Under the pieces are notes generated by a model that had not been told where the DNA came from, did not search any database, and saw only the letters and a list, made by a program, of their open reading frames with translations. The position numbers were made by a program, and so were the translations under genes. Of a stretch of 64,000 bases of DNA, positions 1 to 10,205 are shown one piece after another (position 1 is the stretch's first letter; every line of letters begins with the position of its first letter). The DNA lies in assembly GCA_016283155.1 (NCBI GenBank), contig JAEEMI010000017.1, positions 1 to 64,000 on the forward strand, read 5' to 3'. Origin of the DNA: Clostridia bacterium. Its GTDB lineage: Bacteria; Bacillota; Clostridia; Christensenellales; UBA1242.

Positions 1-1
1 A

Positions 2-664
2 GGCTTGTACGATGTGTATGATACTAATAAGTTAGCGACGGTTCCGACTAGCTTTACAATGCAATCCAATGATAATGGTGGACACGACCCTTACAATATG
101 ATGGCACTTGGTTGGGCCAAACCTTATGTTTTTGATAGTAGTGATACAACGTTGGTTAATGAAATTAACGTTACCATTAACGATTTCCAAGCCAGCGGTG
201 ATGTGATTTTGTTAACATCAAATTGGAATGCAACAAAACAAATTTTTGATGAATACATCTTGTTGGAATTGTATACGCCTACGGGCTTAAATGCTTATGA
301 TGCAATTAAAACTGGTTACGCGGATTGCGTTGGAATTCGTGTTTGGCACGTTAATGCCACTATTAATTCTGCAACCAAAGAACACGCCTACTCCAATAAC
401 AGCGCGGAAACCAATTATGATTTATTGCATTTTATTCGTAATAATCCAGATTGTGCTTATCGCGCCACTGATACTTTAAGTCAGAATAATTTATTTGTGG
501 CAGGTGACACATTTGATATGAACACTTACCGTTCGCAATTTTACAATGCCGATGGTAAATTAGATAACGGTAATGACTTGGGTTGGAGCTTTGAAGTAGT
601 TAATATAACTCAAGATGCGAATGGTAATGCTACCGCACAAATCAAATTAGTGAAAGCCGCGTAA
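2..664 (+). CDS. C-terminal part of an M6-like secreted metallopeptidase (5' end outside window)
   Basis: The frame is open from base 2, so the gene begins upstream of the window and only its last ~220 residues are seen. The first residues, GLYDVYD, followed by GGHDPYNMMALGW, match the stretch after the HExxHxxGLxD zinc site in M6 (immune inhibitor A-like) metalloproteases, where an asparagine/glycine-rich segment leads to an LGW motif. Further on, EYILLELYTPTGLNAYD and GIRVWHVNA resemble the family's segment that precedes a WH(V/I)D motif. The catalytic HExxH itself would lie just outside the window. The product is probably a secreted protease; no anchor is visible at its C-terminus, which ends in VKAA. 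No clear terminator follows the stop codon. The next gene has its own promoter. Confidence 0.65.
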   Translation, partial: GLYDVYDTNKLATVPTSFTMQSNDNGGHDPYNMMALGWAKPYVFDSSDTTLVNEINVTINDFQASGDVILLTSNWNATKQIFDEYILLELYTPTGLNAYDAIKTGYADCVGIRVWHVNATINSATKEHAYSNNSAETNYDLLHFIRNNPDCAYRATDTLSQNNLFVAGDTFDMNTYRSQFYNADGKLDNGNDLGWSFEVVNITQDANGNATAQIKLVKAA

Positions 665-697
665 TTAAAAAATCATTGGATAAGTTTTTGGCAGTGC

Positions 698-766
698 TTG
701 ACTTTTTGTATTTGCAACGCTTAAACTGTAAATAGTTTTTGGGGGTTGGTAAAAACTAAAGGGGGC
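698..766 (+). promoter_or_regulatory. Promoter and 5'-terminal hairpin of LRR lipoprotein gene
   Basis: TTGACT (698-703), an 18-base spacer and TAAACT (722-727) predict a start near 734. The transcript would then begin exactly with AGTTTTT (734-740), which pairs with AAAAACT (751-757) to form a hairpin at the extreme 5' end, followed by a GGGGG ribosome-binding site. The same arrangement precedes three other LRR genes in the window (14291, 33272, 52277). Confidence 0.7.
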
Positions 767-770
767 GTTG

Positions 771-3700
771 ATGAAAAAAGTCTTGCGATTATTAGGTTTA
801 ATTTTAGTTTTGGTTGTGGTGTCAATTTTGCCAACGGCTTGTGGTTTTAAAGCATCCGAATATACGGTTAAATTTGTTACGTCAGGTGGCAGTGAAATTG
901 AAGATCAAAAAGTTAGTTATTATAGCCGAGTTGAAGAACAGACGCCCATCTATGTTGGTTATGAATTTCAGGGATGGTATTTAGATCAAGCATTAACCAA
1001 AAAATTTGATTATAGTACACCTGTAACACGCAATTTAATTTTGTATGCAAAATGGCAGGAAAGAAATTGTTTGTTAAAATTTTTACCAAATGGCGGAACA
1101 ACAGTTGAAGCCAGAACAGTTCCTTACTATGACTTAACTAGTGAACCAGTGGTTAAACGTTTAAACTTTGGTTTTATTGGCTGGTATACCGAAGATGGTC
1201 AATTGTTTGATTTTTCGATGCCAATTACTGGTGATTATACTTTAAAAGCTGAGTGGAGTGATAAGTTCACTTATGACAATGTTATCACAGGACAGTCGTA
1301 TAAAATTACCAGTTACACTGGTGATGCTGAAACTGTGGTTTTGCCAAAATCATATAATGGGGTTCCAGTAGTTGCTATCGCAGATGAAGCTTTGAAAAAT
1401 TGTACAGCAACATCAATTACGATTCCAGACAGTATAATGGGAATTGGTAATTCGGCGTTTGAAAGTTGTGCAAATTTGACTTCAATTTCTGTGCCGCGCA
1501 GTATCAGCGAGATTGGCAGTTTGGCCTTGAAAAATTGTGCTAAATTAACGTCGATTAAAGTTGATGCACGTAACGGTAAATATACCAGTCGCGATCAAGA
1601 AGGTAACGAAGTTAATGCTATTATTAATGGTAATACGCTGTTGTATGGTTGCCAAACTACGACAATTCCCAATTATATTAAAAATATTGGTGATTATGCT
1701 TTCTATTATTGCGGTAGTTTAACTGCTATTACAATTCCTAGTAGCGTTACCAAAATAGGTTCTGGAGCGTTTGCTTTCACAGGATTAACTTCAATTGTTA
1801 TTCCGAGCAGTGTAACCGAAATGAATAATTATGTTTTCAATGGTTGTTCAAAATTGCAAGCTGTTAATTGTGAAGCGATGGAACAACCGAGCAATTGGAA
1901 AAGTAGTTGGAAGAGTGGTTGGAATAATGGTGGTACTAATTACACCGAATGGGGTTATGGTTTGTTTACGTTCCCAGAAAATACAGATAGTAATGGACAC
2001 TTTGGCATTACTGGTTATACAGGAAATTTGAAGGAAATTGTTTTACCTCAATCACACTTAGGTTATCCAGTTACTTACATTGGGACAGAAGCATTTAAAA
2101 ATTGCACTCAATTAACTGCGGTAACTATTCCAAGCAAAATTACCACGATTGGTCAAAAAGCTTTCTTGGGTTGTACCGGTTTAACTACAATGGAAATTCC
2201 CAGTTCAGTAACTGATATGGGTAAATATGTGTTTTATAGTTGTGCAAACTTGAAATTGGTTCACGGTTTAGCGACGTCTGAACCGTCCAATTGGACCGCT
2301 GGATGGTTAAGTGGTTGTCAAGCCAAGGTGGTATTTGGTACGGTAGAAATTGATGGTAATTTTGTCTATCAGTTAGATTCAAATCGATACAAGTTATTAG
2401 CTTACATCGGTAATGCAACTAGCGTAAGTATTCCACAAACGCGCAGTGGTAAAGCAATCACTGTCATTGCTGAAAAAGCATTTGAAAACTGTCAGTTAAC
2501 TTCAATTACGATTCCAAACAGTATTGCCTCAATTGGGCATTATGCATTTAAAAATAGTGGTTTAACCTCAGTAACCATTCCGGGTTCGGTATCCACTTTC
2601 TTTGGTGATCATTCCTTTGAGGATTGTACCGCTTTAAAAACTGTTACAATTGAAAGTGGTGTACTACATATTGGCAATTCGGCTTTTGATGGCTGTAAAG
2701 CATTAACCAGTGTTAGCATTCCGGCTAGTGTTACCAGTACGGGCAGTTTTGTTTTTAGTGGTTGCACCAGTCTGACTTCAATTACATTACCAAGTAGTTT
2801 TACATATTTAGTGAATGGTCTGTTTTATGGTTGTACACAATTAAAAACTGTTACCTGTCAGGGAACAATAACACAGATTTATGAGATGGCTTTTGGGGGT
2901 TGTACTGCGTTAACGGCATACACAATTCCAAGTACAGTTACCAGTATTGGTAGTTATAGCTTTACAGATTCAGGATTAACCGCAATTACAATTCCAAGTA
3001 GTGTTACTGCAATGGGTGAGGGTGTATTTACCGATTGTGCCGATTTGGCAACAATTTATTATACATCTAGCACAAAGAAGCCAAGTGGTTGGGATGATAA
3101 TTGGAAGAGTAGTTGTAATGCCGCAATTGCCGTTACTGTTCCCAGTGGTACCACTAGTATTGCTAATAATGCTTTTAAAGATTGTACAGATTTGAAATCA
3201 GTTGGTATTCCAACAACAGTGAAATCAATTGGTACCAGTGCATTTGAGGGTTGTACTAATTTGAATCAAATTACTAATTTAGGACGTGTTACTGTGATTA
3301 GTGCATCAGCATTTAAAAATTGTCAGGCTCTAACCAGTTTTACGATTCCGAGTGGGGTAACAAGTATTAGTCAAGAAACATTCAATGGTTGTTCTGTTTT
3401 GAAAACGGTTGTTATTCCAAACGGAGTTACTACCATTAGTGATTATGCTTTTAGTTATTGTTTTGCATTAACAGCGATTGAAATTCCTAACAGCGTTACG
3501 ACGATTGGACAAGGTGCTTTTATCCAAACCGGTTTACAAACGGTTACTATCCCGGCCAGTGTTACCGCGATGGGAATTAACGTGTTTGCTTATGCTTTGA
3601 ATTTAACCAAGATTAATTGTGAGGCAGCGGCAAAACCAAGTAATTGGCAAACTAATTGCTTGAACTATTGTGGAGCCAAAGTTGAATGGGCGTATGGTCA

Positions 3701-4970
3701 ATTTGAATATACAGATTTAGATGAGAATAATCATTATGGTATTAAGCGTTACAAAGGTGATTTAACTGAAGTTTCAATTCCGAGAGAATATTTAAATTCA
3801 CCGGTTACCTTTATTGATAATCGAGCCTTTGAAAATAAGAGCAGTATTACAGCGGTTACCATTCCGAATACGATTACGCACATTGGCGAATCAGCATTTA
3901 ATACTTGTTCAAGCTTAACTACCATTACCATTCCAAATTCAATTACCAGTATGGGCAGATGGGCATTCGCTTATTGTTCAAATTTGATTACGGTAAACAT
4001 TACCGAGGGAGTACAGGTAATTGGCGAAAGTGCATTTTTAAACTGTACGGCATTAAAATCAATTATTATTCCAGCCAGTGTTACCAGTATTGGTACTAAT
4101 GCTTTCGGTAACTGTACGGCATTGAATTCACTGTCAGTTAATTCGGGTAACACGAAATACACAAGTTATGATAGTGGTACCGGTAGTGTCTTTAAAGGTA
4201 TTATGGATGTTTCTGATAGTGAAAACTATACATTAATTGCGGGTTGTAAAGCAACAACTATCCCCAGTTCAGTCAAAACGATTGGCAGATATGCGTTCCT
4301 TGGTTGTTCTGGTTTAACATCAATTACCATTCCAAATGGTGTAACCAAAATTGAAATTTGTGCTTTCGCAAATTGTACAGGTTTGACTTCAATCACAATT
4401 CCTGGCAGTGTTAAAATGATTGATGTCCAGGCATTTGGTGATTGCACAGGAATAACAACTGTTACCTTGTCAGAGGGGCTTCAATCAATTGGTAGTTATG
4501 CTTTTGCTGGTTGTACGGGATTAACCGAGATGACAATTCCGTCGAGTGTAACTACGATGGGAGAAAACGTTTTCTATAATTGTTCTGATTTAACGATGAT
4601 AAATTATTATGCGGCAACAAAGAATAAATACGGTTGGAATGAAAGTTGGAAAGGAAATGGTTGTCCTGCGAAGTATTCAATTACAGTGCCAAGTGATTTC
4701 TGGGCAATTCCGTCAATCGCTTTTGAGAATTGTACAGATTTGGTTTCCATTACAATTGGTAATAATATTAGTTATATTGGTGATGCTGCATTTAGAGGTT
4801 GTACTAATTTAACGACAATTACGATTCCAGCTACTGTAACCACAATGGGCAGTAAGGTGTTTGAGAATTGTTCAAATTTGACTAGAATTATGATTCTAGG
4901 TGGTACAGCGGGTTGGAGTCCAGACTGGAAGGGTAATTGTACGGCCTCAATTGATGATGGTGCGCACTAA
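771..4970 (+). CDS. BspA-type leucine-rich-repeat lipoprotein with two InlB-like repeats (1399 aa)
   Basis: A surface lipoprotein: residues 1-23 form a signal peptide ending in the lipobox LPTAC, with Cys24 as the lipidated residue. Residues ~30-95 and ~97-160 are two Listeria/Bacteroides (Flg_new/InlB_B-type) repeats, each ending in GW followed by an F-D/F-S pattern and AKW or AEW. The rest is LRR_5 (BspA-like) repeats of about 23 residues with the pattern AFxxCxxLxxIxIPxxVxxIG. These are grouped into modules that open with a short strand-rich segment (for example ITSYTGDAETVVLPKSYNG) and close with a Trp-rich segment (NCEAMEQPSNW). ATG 771 is preferred to TTG 768 because GGGGG lies 5-10 bases upstream and the signal peptide then starts MKK. 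LRR_5 proteins are known as adhesins and binding scaffolds. The ligand here cannot be told. Confidence 0.9.
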   Translation: MKKVLRLLGLILVLVVVSILPTACGFKASEYTVKFVTSGGSEIEDQKVSYYSRVEEQTPIYVGYEFQGWYLDQALTKKFDYSTPVTRNLILYAKWQERNCLLKFLPNGGTTVEARTVPYYDLTSEPVVKRLNFGFIGWYTEDGQLFDFSMPITGDYTLKAEWSDKFTYDNVITGQSYKITSYTGDAETVVLPKSYNGVPVVAIADEALKNCTATSITIPDSIMGIGNSAFESCANLTSISVPRSISEIGSLALKNCAKLTSIKVDARNGKYTSRDQEGNEVNAIINGNTLLYGCQTTTIPNYIKNIGDYAFYYCGSLTAITIPSSVTKIGSGAFAFTGLTSIVIPSSVTEMNNYVFNGCSKLQAVNCEAMEQPSNWKSSWKSGWNNGGTNYTEWGYGLFTFPENTDSNGHFGITGYTGNLKEIVLPQSHLGYPVTYIGTEAFKNCTQLTAVTIPSKITTIGQKAFLGCTGLTTMEIPSSVTDMGKYVFYSCANLKLVHGLATSEPSNWTAGWLSGCQAKVVFGTVEIDGNFVYQLDSNRYKLLAYIGNATSVSIPQTRSGKAITVIAEKAFENCQLTSITIPNSIASIGHYAFKNSGLTSVTIPGSVSTFFGDHSFEDCTALKTVTIESGVLHIGNSAFDGCKALTSVSIPASVTSTGSFVFSGCTSLTSITLPSSFTYLVNGLFYGCTQLKTVTCQGTITQIYEMAFGGCTALTAYTIPSTVTSIGSYSFTDSGLTAITIPSSVTAMGEGVFTDCADLATIYYTSSTKKPSGWDDNWKSSCNAAIAVTVPSGTTSIANNAFKDCTDLKSVGIPTTVKSIGTSAFEGCTNLNQITNLGRVTVISASAFKNCQALTSFTIPSGVTSISQETFNGCSVLKTVVIPNGVTTISDYAFSYCFALTAIEIPNSVTTIGQGAFIQTGLQTVTIPASVTAMGINVFAYALNLTKINCEAAAKPSNWQTNCLNYCGAKVEWAYGQFEYTDLDENNHYGIKRYKGDLTEVSIPREYLNSPVTFIDNRAFENKSSITAVTIPNTITHIGESAFNTCSSLTTITIPNSITSMGRWAFAYCSNLITVNITEGVQVIGESAFLNCTALKSIIIPASVTSIGTNAFGNCTALNSLSVNSGNTKYTSYDSGTGSVFKGIMDVSDSENYTLIAGCKATTIPSSVKTIGRYAFLGCSGLTSITIPNGVTKIEICAFANCTGLTSITIPGSVKMIDVQAFGDCTGITTVTLSEGLQSIGSYAFAGCTGLTEMTIPSSVTTMGENVFYNCSDLTMINYYAATKNKYGWNESWKGNGCPAKYSITVPSDFWAIPSIAFENCTDLVSITIGNNISYIGDAAFRGCTNLTTITIPATVTTMGSKVFENCSNLTRIMILGGTAGWSPDWKGNCTASIDDGAH

Positions 4971-5006
4971 AAAATATTGTTAATTATGTAATGTTGTGAA
5001 TTTGAT

Positions 5007-5042
5007 TTGCCAAGGTGTGTGGGGATGGTTAAAATATTGGTA
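5007..5042 (+). promoter_or_regulatory. Promoter of galE (leaderless layout)
   Basis: TTGCCA (5007-5012), a 17-base spacer and TAAAAT (5030-5035) stand 7 bases before ATG 5043, so transcription should start at or next to the start codon. Confidence 0.6.
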
Positions 5043-6107
5043 ATGAAAAATGCAAAAAATCAAGCGGCAAAAAATACACAAAAAAAATTAGGAACAGTAT
5101 TGGTAACGGGTGGAGCTGGTTACATCGGTAGTCATACTTGTGTTACATTGTTGGAACACGGCTATGACATTGTAGTGGTGGACAACTTTGTGAATAGTTC
5201 ACCAGTTAGTTTGGAACGGGTAACCCAAATTACGGGAAAAACTTTTCCGTGGTACCGGGCTGATTTACGCAACCGTTCACAATTAGCAGAAATTTTTGAT
5301 AAACATAAAATTGATTGGGTTATTCACTTTGCGGCTTTGAAGGCGGTTGGTGAAAGCGTGGCGCAACCATTGCGTTATTACGAAAATAATTTGAATGCCA
5401 CTTTATCATTGTTGGCGGTAATGGAAAAATACGGCTGTAAGAAAATTGTTTTTTCATCCAGCGCGACAGTGTATGGCGACCCTGAACGTTTACCTTTAAC
5501 GGAAGATTGTTCATTGCACACAACTAATCCGTACGGAGCAACTAAATTAATGATTGAAAATATTTTGCGTGATATTTGTGCTGCTGATAAAACTTGGACG
5601 GCGGTAATTTTACGTTACTTCAATCCAGTTGGCGCGCATCCATCTGGTTTGATTGGAGAAAATCCACAAGGAATTCCTAACAATTTAACTCCATACATTG
5701 CTCAAGTGTTGACAGGAAAATTGCCTTATTTACAAGTCTTTGGTAATGATTATGCGACACCAGATGGAACCGGTGTGCGTGATTACATTCACGTTTGCGA
5801 TTTAGCCGACGGACATTTACAAGCTATTGCAAAAATTAAAACTACTGGTGTACATACCTTTAACTTGGGTACGGGTCAAGGTTACAGTGTGTTAGATGTT
5901 TTGCACGCTTTTGAAAAGGCAGCCGGACGGGAAATCCCTTATCAAATCAAACCACGTCGTGCTGGAGATATTGCAGCTTGTTATGCCGATCCTAGTTTGG
6001 CTGAACGAGAATTGGGTTGGCACGCACAATATGGCTTAGACGCAATGGCACGTGATTTGTGGCAATTTTACAGCAAAAACCCTAATGGTTATGATGATAA
6101 AAAATAA
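5043..6107 (+). CDS. galE: UDP-glucose 4-epimerase GalE
   Basis: Interconverts UDP-galactose and UDP-glucose (and often the N-acetyl forms), supplying sugar nucleotides for glycans and glycolipids. The product is 354 residues, close to the usual ~330-340, plus a basic N-terminal extension. The NAD-binding Rossmann motif VTGGAGYIGSH, the SSSATVYG segment with the catalytic Ser, and YGATK with the catalytic Tyr/Lys are all intact. The C-terminal PRRAGDIAACYAD is typical of GalE. The start was moved from upstream codons to ATG 5043 because a good promoter ends 7 bases before it. The next gene has its own promoter. Both neighbours concern the cell surface, which fits a role in envelope glycan synthesis. 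Confidence 0.95.
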   Translation: MKNAKNQAAKNTQKKLGTVLVTGGAGYIGSHTCVTLLEHGYDIVVVDNFVNSSPVSLERVTQITGKTFPWYRADLRNRSQLAEIFDKHKIDWVIHFAALKAVGESVAQPLRYYENNLNATLSLLAVMEKYGCKKIVFSSSATVYGDPERLPLTEDCSLHTTNPYGATKLMIENILRDICAADKTWTAVILRYFNPVGAHPSGLIGENPQGIPNNLTPYIAQVLTGKLPYLQVFGNDYATPDGTGVRDYIHVCDLADGHLQAIAKIKTTGVHTFNLGTGQGYSVLDVLHAFEKAAGREIPYQIKPRRAGDIAACYADPSLAERELGWHAQYGLDAMARDLWQFYSKNPNGYDDKK

Positions 6108-6134
6108 AATCTCAAAAATTAAATTTGAGTGGCG

Positions 6135-6164
6135 TTGACAAAAATTAAATGAAACGGCTATACT
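6135..6164 (+). promoter_or_regulatory. Promoter of LTA-synthase-like gene (leaderless layout)
   Basis: TTGACA (6135-6140), an 18-base spacer and TATACT (6159-6164). ATG 6172 follows after 7 bases and there is no ribosome-binding site. Confidence 0.7.
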
Positions 6165-6171
6165 AAATTTG

Positions 6172-8301
6172 ATGAAAATCAATTTACACGATTCATTGCG
6201 TGTCCCATTTTATCAACGGATTAGTTACCTGTATATACCCGCATTGTTCGTGGTTACTTCGGTAATTTTGGAAGTAATGATGTTTGCTTTAATGCGTTTA
6301 AGCTTTCCTAGTGGTTATATTTTTAGTTTAGCAATTGTTTTAATTTTAGCAGCTGTCGTGGCTTTGTTACGTCAAAAATGGTTGCAAACGGTAATTTGTT
6401 CGTTATTGTTAGGTTGGCAATTAACTACCACAATTTCTAATGTGATTGCGAACGATACCTGTATGGAAATTTTTTCGTTGGAAACCCTAAAAACCTTAGG
6501 AATGGCATTTGGCAACGCTGGAGCAATTGAATTAGGTTATTGGTTTTTAGTGCCAATTATTGCTTTGATTATTATTTATATTGTTGCCGTGGTTTTAATT
6601 ATGTGGTTTTGTCGTATGCCAAAAATTAAACAGCAACATCGTTGGCAAATTATTTTGTGCGGTTTATTAGCGTTCGTAAGTTTCTTTAGTTATACAGTTG
6701 CGTATTCCAGTTTGCCAAATTATCAAAAAGGAACCGATGCTTATGTTGCTAATTTAAGTAATCCTAAATTTGTTTACGATACGTTTAATAATCGTGTTTC
6801 TAGTTTACGTACTTTTGGCAGTTACAGTTATTATTTGGATAACTTTTTGAAATTAATTGGGGCCAAAGCAAAAATGTCCGATGTAATGGATTTACAGATT
6901 AAAGACTTTCAGGCTAATGATTTTGCGTTGCCGACCAACGAAACCTTGGGTGAAGGGTATAACTTGATTATGGTGTTAATGGAAACTTTTGAAAGAGCGG
7001 CGATTAACCCAGTTACGATGCCAAACTTATATAATTTTATGAAAGAAAGTTGTTATGAGGTTGATGGTTATTACAGTATTGAAAGAACGTGTTTTACTGA
7101 TCACATTGGACAGACCGGAATGCACGTTTCTGGTAAAGAATTGTGGAACAATTATGGTAATGTAGAAGTCCCGCATTCGTTAGCTAATATTTTTAAACGT
7201 AGTGAGGGTTATACGGCCAATGCTTTCCACGATTTTGACGGTCGCAGTTATAACCGAGAAGAAATTTTTACGAAACGTTGGGGATTTGATAGTTTCACTG
7301 ATTTTAATGATTATGAAACAAAACGCCAAACCGCACATTGTGGCTTAAACTCGGATAAGGATTTGTTTGAACAAAATTTAGAAAAGATTGCTCCGGCTGA
7401 TCAAAATTTTTACAGTTACATTGTGAGTGTATCAACACACTCGCTGAATGCATCTTGGTTTAATTTACGTGACTATTATCCGGAAATTTTTGATTATTTG
7501 GAAGAACCAACTAATTGGGAGCAATTGACTCAATTGTATCCAATTTTAACGACAGGTACACCGCGACAAATTTTGACTGCAAAAAATTATTTGGCGGGGA
7601 CATACAACTTTGACCAAGGTTTTGGTGCTTTATTAGAACGTTTAAAAACGACGACCGGTAAAGATGGACGTTTGTTGATTGAGACAACGGCTTTTGTGAT
7701 GTTTGGTGACCATTATTATTATGTTAACCCATTTGCGTTAAAACCTGAAAATGACAATCCACGTGAGTTATTGGGTAATCGTTGTCCATTAATTGTTTAT
7801 AACCCAAAAGCAAAAATTGATGGAAGCACTATGACACAAGCTGAAAATGTGGTAAATAACATTGCGATTAGTGATCCAGCATCGCGTACACGTCACGGTG
7901 TGACTTTACGTCGTTTTACATCAACAATGGATTTATATCCAACGGTATGTAGTTTATTTGGAGTACAAACCGATCAACAACTAACTTATGGACATAGTAT
8001 CTTTGATAGTAACGCATCAATTGGTGTAGGATATTTAGGCGGTTTTACTTGGGGTGTGACTAACGAAAATCCTAAAAATGATATTGACCCAGTGACAGAT
8101 TGCGTGGATTGGCACATTTGGCGGACATTAGATTTTGTCAATTTTGCTGGGAAAACTTTAACTAAGGAACAAGTAGCCGCAGTGGCACCAACGGTTAACC
8201 GTACGTATGCATCAATTTATTTGGATACATCGTTATATGAAAAAAATGGTTTTAGGAATTTAGCTAAATCACAAACATATCATTTACGAACCATTATTTA
8301 G
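6172..8301 (+). CDS. LTA synthase-like membrane phosphoglycerol transferase/sulfatase
   Basis: A 709-residue protein of the lipoteichoic acid synthase (alkaline phosphatase superfamily) type. About five membrane helices fill residues ~14-175, and an extracellular catalytic domain starts near residue 260 with NLIMVLMETFE, the metal-binding Glu region. The Thr nucleophile expected in this family probably lies in the stretch SIERTCFTDHIGQTG. A later FGDH (..VMFGDHYYY) is the conserved metal-binding GDH, and a TRHG-containing segment precedes the last part. The usual LtaS length is ~650, so this one is slightly long. It probably polymerises or transfers phosphoglycerol onto a glycolipid or glycan at the outer membrane face. 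The last 8 bases overlap the end of the convergent asnB. ATG 6172 is preferred to TTG 6169. Confidence 0.8.
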   Translation: MKINLHDSLRVPFYQRISYLYIPALFVVTSVILEVMMFALMRLSFPSGYIFSLAIVLILAAVVALLRQKWLQTVICSLLLGWQLTTTISNVIANDTCMEIFSLETLKTLGMAFGNAGAIELGYWFLVPIIALIIIYIVAVVLIMWFCRMPKIKQQHRWQIILCGLLAFVSFFSYTVAYSSLPNYQKGTDAYVANLSNPKFVYDTFNNRVSSLRTFGSYSYYLDNFLKLIGAKAKMSDVMDLQIKDFQANDFALPTNETLGEGYNLIMVLMETFERAAINPVTMPNLYNFMKESCYEVDGYYSIERTCFTDHIGQTGMHVSGKELWNNYGNVEVPHSLANIFKRSEGYTANAFHDFDGRSYNREEIFTKRWGFDSFTDFNDYETKRQTAHCGLNSDKDLFEQNLEKIAPADQNFYSYIVSVSTHSLNASWFNLRDYYPEIFDYLEEPTNWEQLTQLYPILTTGTPRQILTAKNYLAGTYNFDQGFGALLERLKTTTGKDGRLLIETTAFVMFGDHYYYVNPFALKPENDNPRELLGNRCPLIVYNPKAKIDGSTMTQAENVVNNIAISDPASRTRHGVTLRRFTSTMDLYPTVCSLFGVQTDQQLTYGHSIFDSNASIGVGYLGGFTWGVTNENPKNDIDPVTDCVDWHIWRTLDFVNFAGKTLTKEQVAAVAPTVNRTYASIYLDTSLYEKNGFRNLAKSQTYHLRTII

Positions 8302-10132
8302 CTAAATCCAAAATTACTTTATATTCATCCAGCCACATTGCAATTTGGTAAATAAATGCCAAATATTGTGGGCGTTGCATTAATTGGCCGAACCAAGGTC
8401 GTGTTTGTTCTGGTCGATGGTTTGCTAACACTTTGATGATAAAGTCACGTTCAACAATTTGCCAAACGGGGTGGTTAGTATCAGCAATTAACTTTTGTAT
8501 TTGTAGTTCAATTAAAGCTGTGTAGACCGGGTCAACAGTTTTAGGATATGGACATTTTTTGCGTGTTAGGATGGGAGCTGGTAAAATGTCTTTTAGTGCA
8601 GCCCGTAAAATGCCTTTTTCTTGGTTGCCGTAATTTTTCATTGTCCACGGAATGTTGTAAACGTATTGTACTAAATTTATGTCGGTAAATGGCACACGAA
8701 CTTCTAGACCGCAACGCATTGCCATTCGATCCGCGCGTTCTAATAAATTCAAACCAAACCAGCGTATGGTTAAATAACTGTAAATTTTCATTTGGCGATC
8801 TGCGGGACTGTCAGTGGGAGAAAGTGGCACTTCAGCAACGGCTTTATTGTAAGTTTTATTCACAAAATCTTGAATATTCAATTTAGTGCGTAAAGGTCGA
8901 GCAATGGTGTTTTCGCGCATTGATAAATCAATTGCCCACGGAAACGTGGTAGCGTTGGCGGTATCATTACGGTAAAACCAAGGATAGCCACAAAAGATTT
9001 CGTCGGCAAATTCACCACTGAGACAAACCGTAATATCTTGTTTTAAAGCCCGACAGAATAACAGTAGTGAACTATCAATGTCGGCCATTGCGGGATAATC
9101 GCGAGCAATTAAGGCTTCCCGTAAAGTGGCACAAAGGTCAGCCGATTGTAAAATTTTATAACTGTGGTCAGTTCGATATTGTTTGACCATTAAATCAATG
9201 TAGTAGTTATCACGACTGGGCGAAAAGTCAGTGGGTTGAAAATTGTCAGCATTACCGTCATAATCAACCGAAAAAGTTTTGAGTTTTTGACCGGTACGTG
9301 CTGCCAAAGCGGTAACAGCACTGGAATCCAGGCCACCGCTGAGCATTAAGCCAATTTGGACGTCACTAACTAATTGTTGTGGAACAATTCGTTGTAACAT
9401 TGTTTGAATGGTTTGAATGGTGGTGGCAGTATCATCAGTGTGGGGGCGACTGGTTAATTTAAAATAGGTTTTGGTAAATAGTTTACCATCTTGCCACCAA
9501 GCATATTCTCCAGGTTTAATTTCATTAATCTTAGTATAAACAGTTTTACCGGGGGTACGGGCAGGACCGATACCGAATAGTTCACGCAACCCACCAAGAT
9601 TAACGTGTGGCGTAATTCTAGGGTGACAAAAAAGGGCTTTAATTTCGGAAGCAAAAGCCAGGGCTTTATTTTGTTGGCTGTAAAATAATGGTTTAACTCC
9701 TAATGGGTCACGTGCCAAAAATAAACGGTTAGTGGGGGTTTCGTAAATGGCAAACGCAAAAATTCCGTTAAAAAGTCGTAGCGCTTCCGGACCTTCAACC
9801 GCAAATAGTTTCAAAATGATTTCGGTATCACAAGTGGTATGTAAACGAATGTGATGTTGTTTTAATCTTTGGCGTAATGTTGCACTGTTGTATAGTTCTC
9901 CGTTATACACAATGGTGTAAGTATGACCGTGATAAGTGTAACTCATTGGTTGGTGTCCATTTTTTAAGTCGATAATACTTAAACGTTGTTGACCAAGATA
10001 GCACTGACAGTGTGTATAAATACCATTGTCGTCTGAGCCGCGGTGGGCAAGCGTTTGGTTCATTTGGGCTAAAATAGTTTTAGCTTGTTTTTTAGGATAT
10101 TTAAAATTAATAAATCCATTGATTCCACACAT
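8294..10132 (-). CDS. asnB: Asparagine synthetase, glutamine-hydrolysing
   Basis: Makes asparagine from aspartate, ATP and glutamine in the cytoplasm. The 612-residue product is full length. The mature N-terminal Cys nucleophile (MCGINGF) and class II amidotransferase residues such as HRGSDD and YNGELYN are present. The synthetase domain carries the PP-loop LSGGLDSSAV and a conserved GEFADEIFCGYPW region. It is transcribed alone on the minus strand. Its -10 box TACAAT (10143-10138) ends 5 bases before the ATG, so the mRNA is probably leaderless, although the -35 box is weak. It converges on the LTA-synthase-like gene with an 8-base overlap of the 3' ends. Confidence 0.95.
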   Translation of the reverse strand: MCGINGFINFKYPKKQAKTILAQMNQTLAHRGSDDNGIYTHCQCYLGQQRLSIIDLKNGHQPMSYTYHGHTYTIVYNGELYNSATLRQRLKQHHIRLHTTCDTEIILKLFAVEGPEALRLFNGIFAFAIYETPTNRLFLARDPLGVKPLFYSQQNKALAFASEIKALFCHPRITPHVNLGGLRELFGIGPARTPGKTVYTKINEIKPGEYAWWQDGKLFTKTYFKLTSRPHTDDTATTIQTIQTMLQRIVPQQLVSDVQIGLMLSGGLDSSAVTALAARTGQKLKTFSVDYDGNADNFQPTDFSPSRDNYYIDLMVKQYRTDHSYKILQSADLCATLREALIARDYPAMADIDSSLLLFCRALKQDITVCLSGEFADEIFCGYPWFYRNDTANATTFPWAIDLSMRENTIARPLRTKLNIQDFVNKTYNKAVAEVPLSPTDSPADRQMKIYSYLTIRWFGLNLLERADRMAMRCGLEVRVPFTDINLVQYVYNIPWTMKNYGNQEKGILRAALKDILPAPILTRKKCPYPKTVDPVYTALIELQIQKLIADTNHPVWQIVERDFIIKVLANHRPEQTRPWFGQLMQRPQYLAFIYQIAMWLDEYKVILDLAK

Positions 10133-10170
10133 ACGACATTGTATGCCGTGCGTGGTTAGTTTGTTAGTGT

Positions 10171-10199
10171 TTGACCGTCCGTCAGTGGTTTGTTATAAT
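10171..10199 (+). promoter_or_regulatory. Promoter of PHP-domain gene (leaderless layout)
   Basis: TTGACC (10171-10176), 17 bases and TATAAT (10194-10199), with ATG 10206 after 6 bases. The predicted transcription start coincides with the A of the ATG. Confidence 0.75.
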
Positions 10200-10205
10200 T
10201 GAGCG

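Noticed and set aside
698-760. Riboswitch upstream of the LRR lipoprotein gene
   Set aside because: The leader is only ~37 bases with one short hairpin, too small for any known riboswitch class.
6108-6134. Terminator after galE (CTCAAA...TTTGAG)
   Set aside because: The stem is AT-rich and no T run follows, so evidence is too weak to list.
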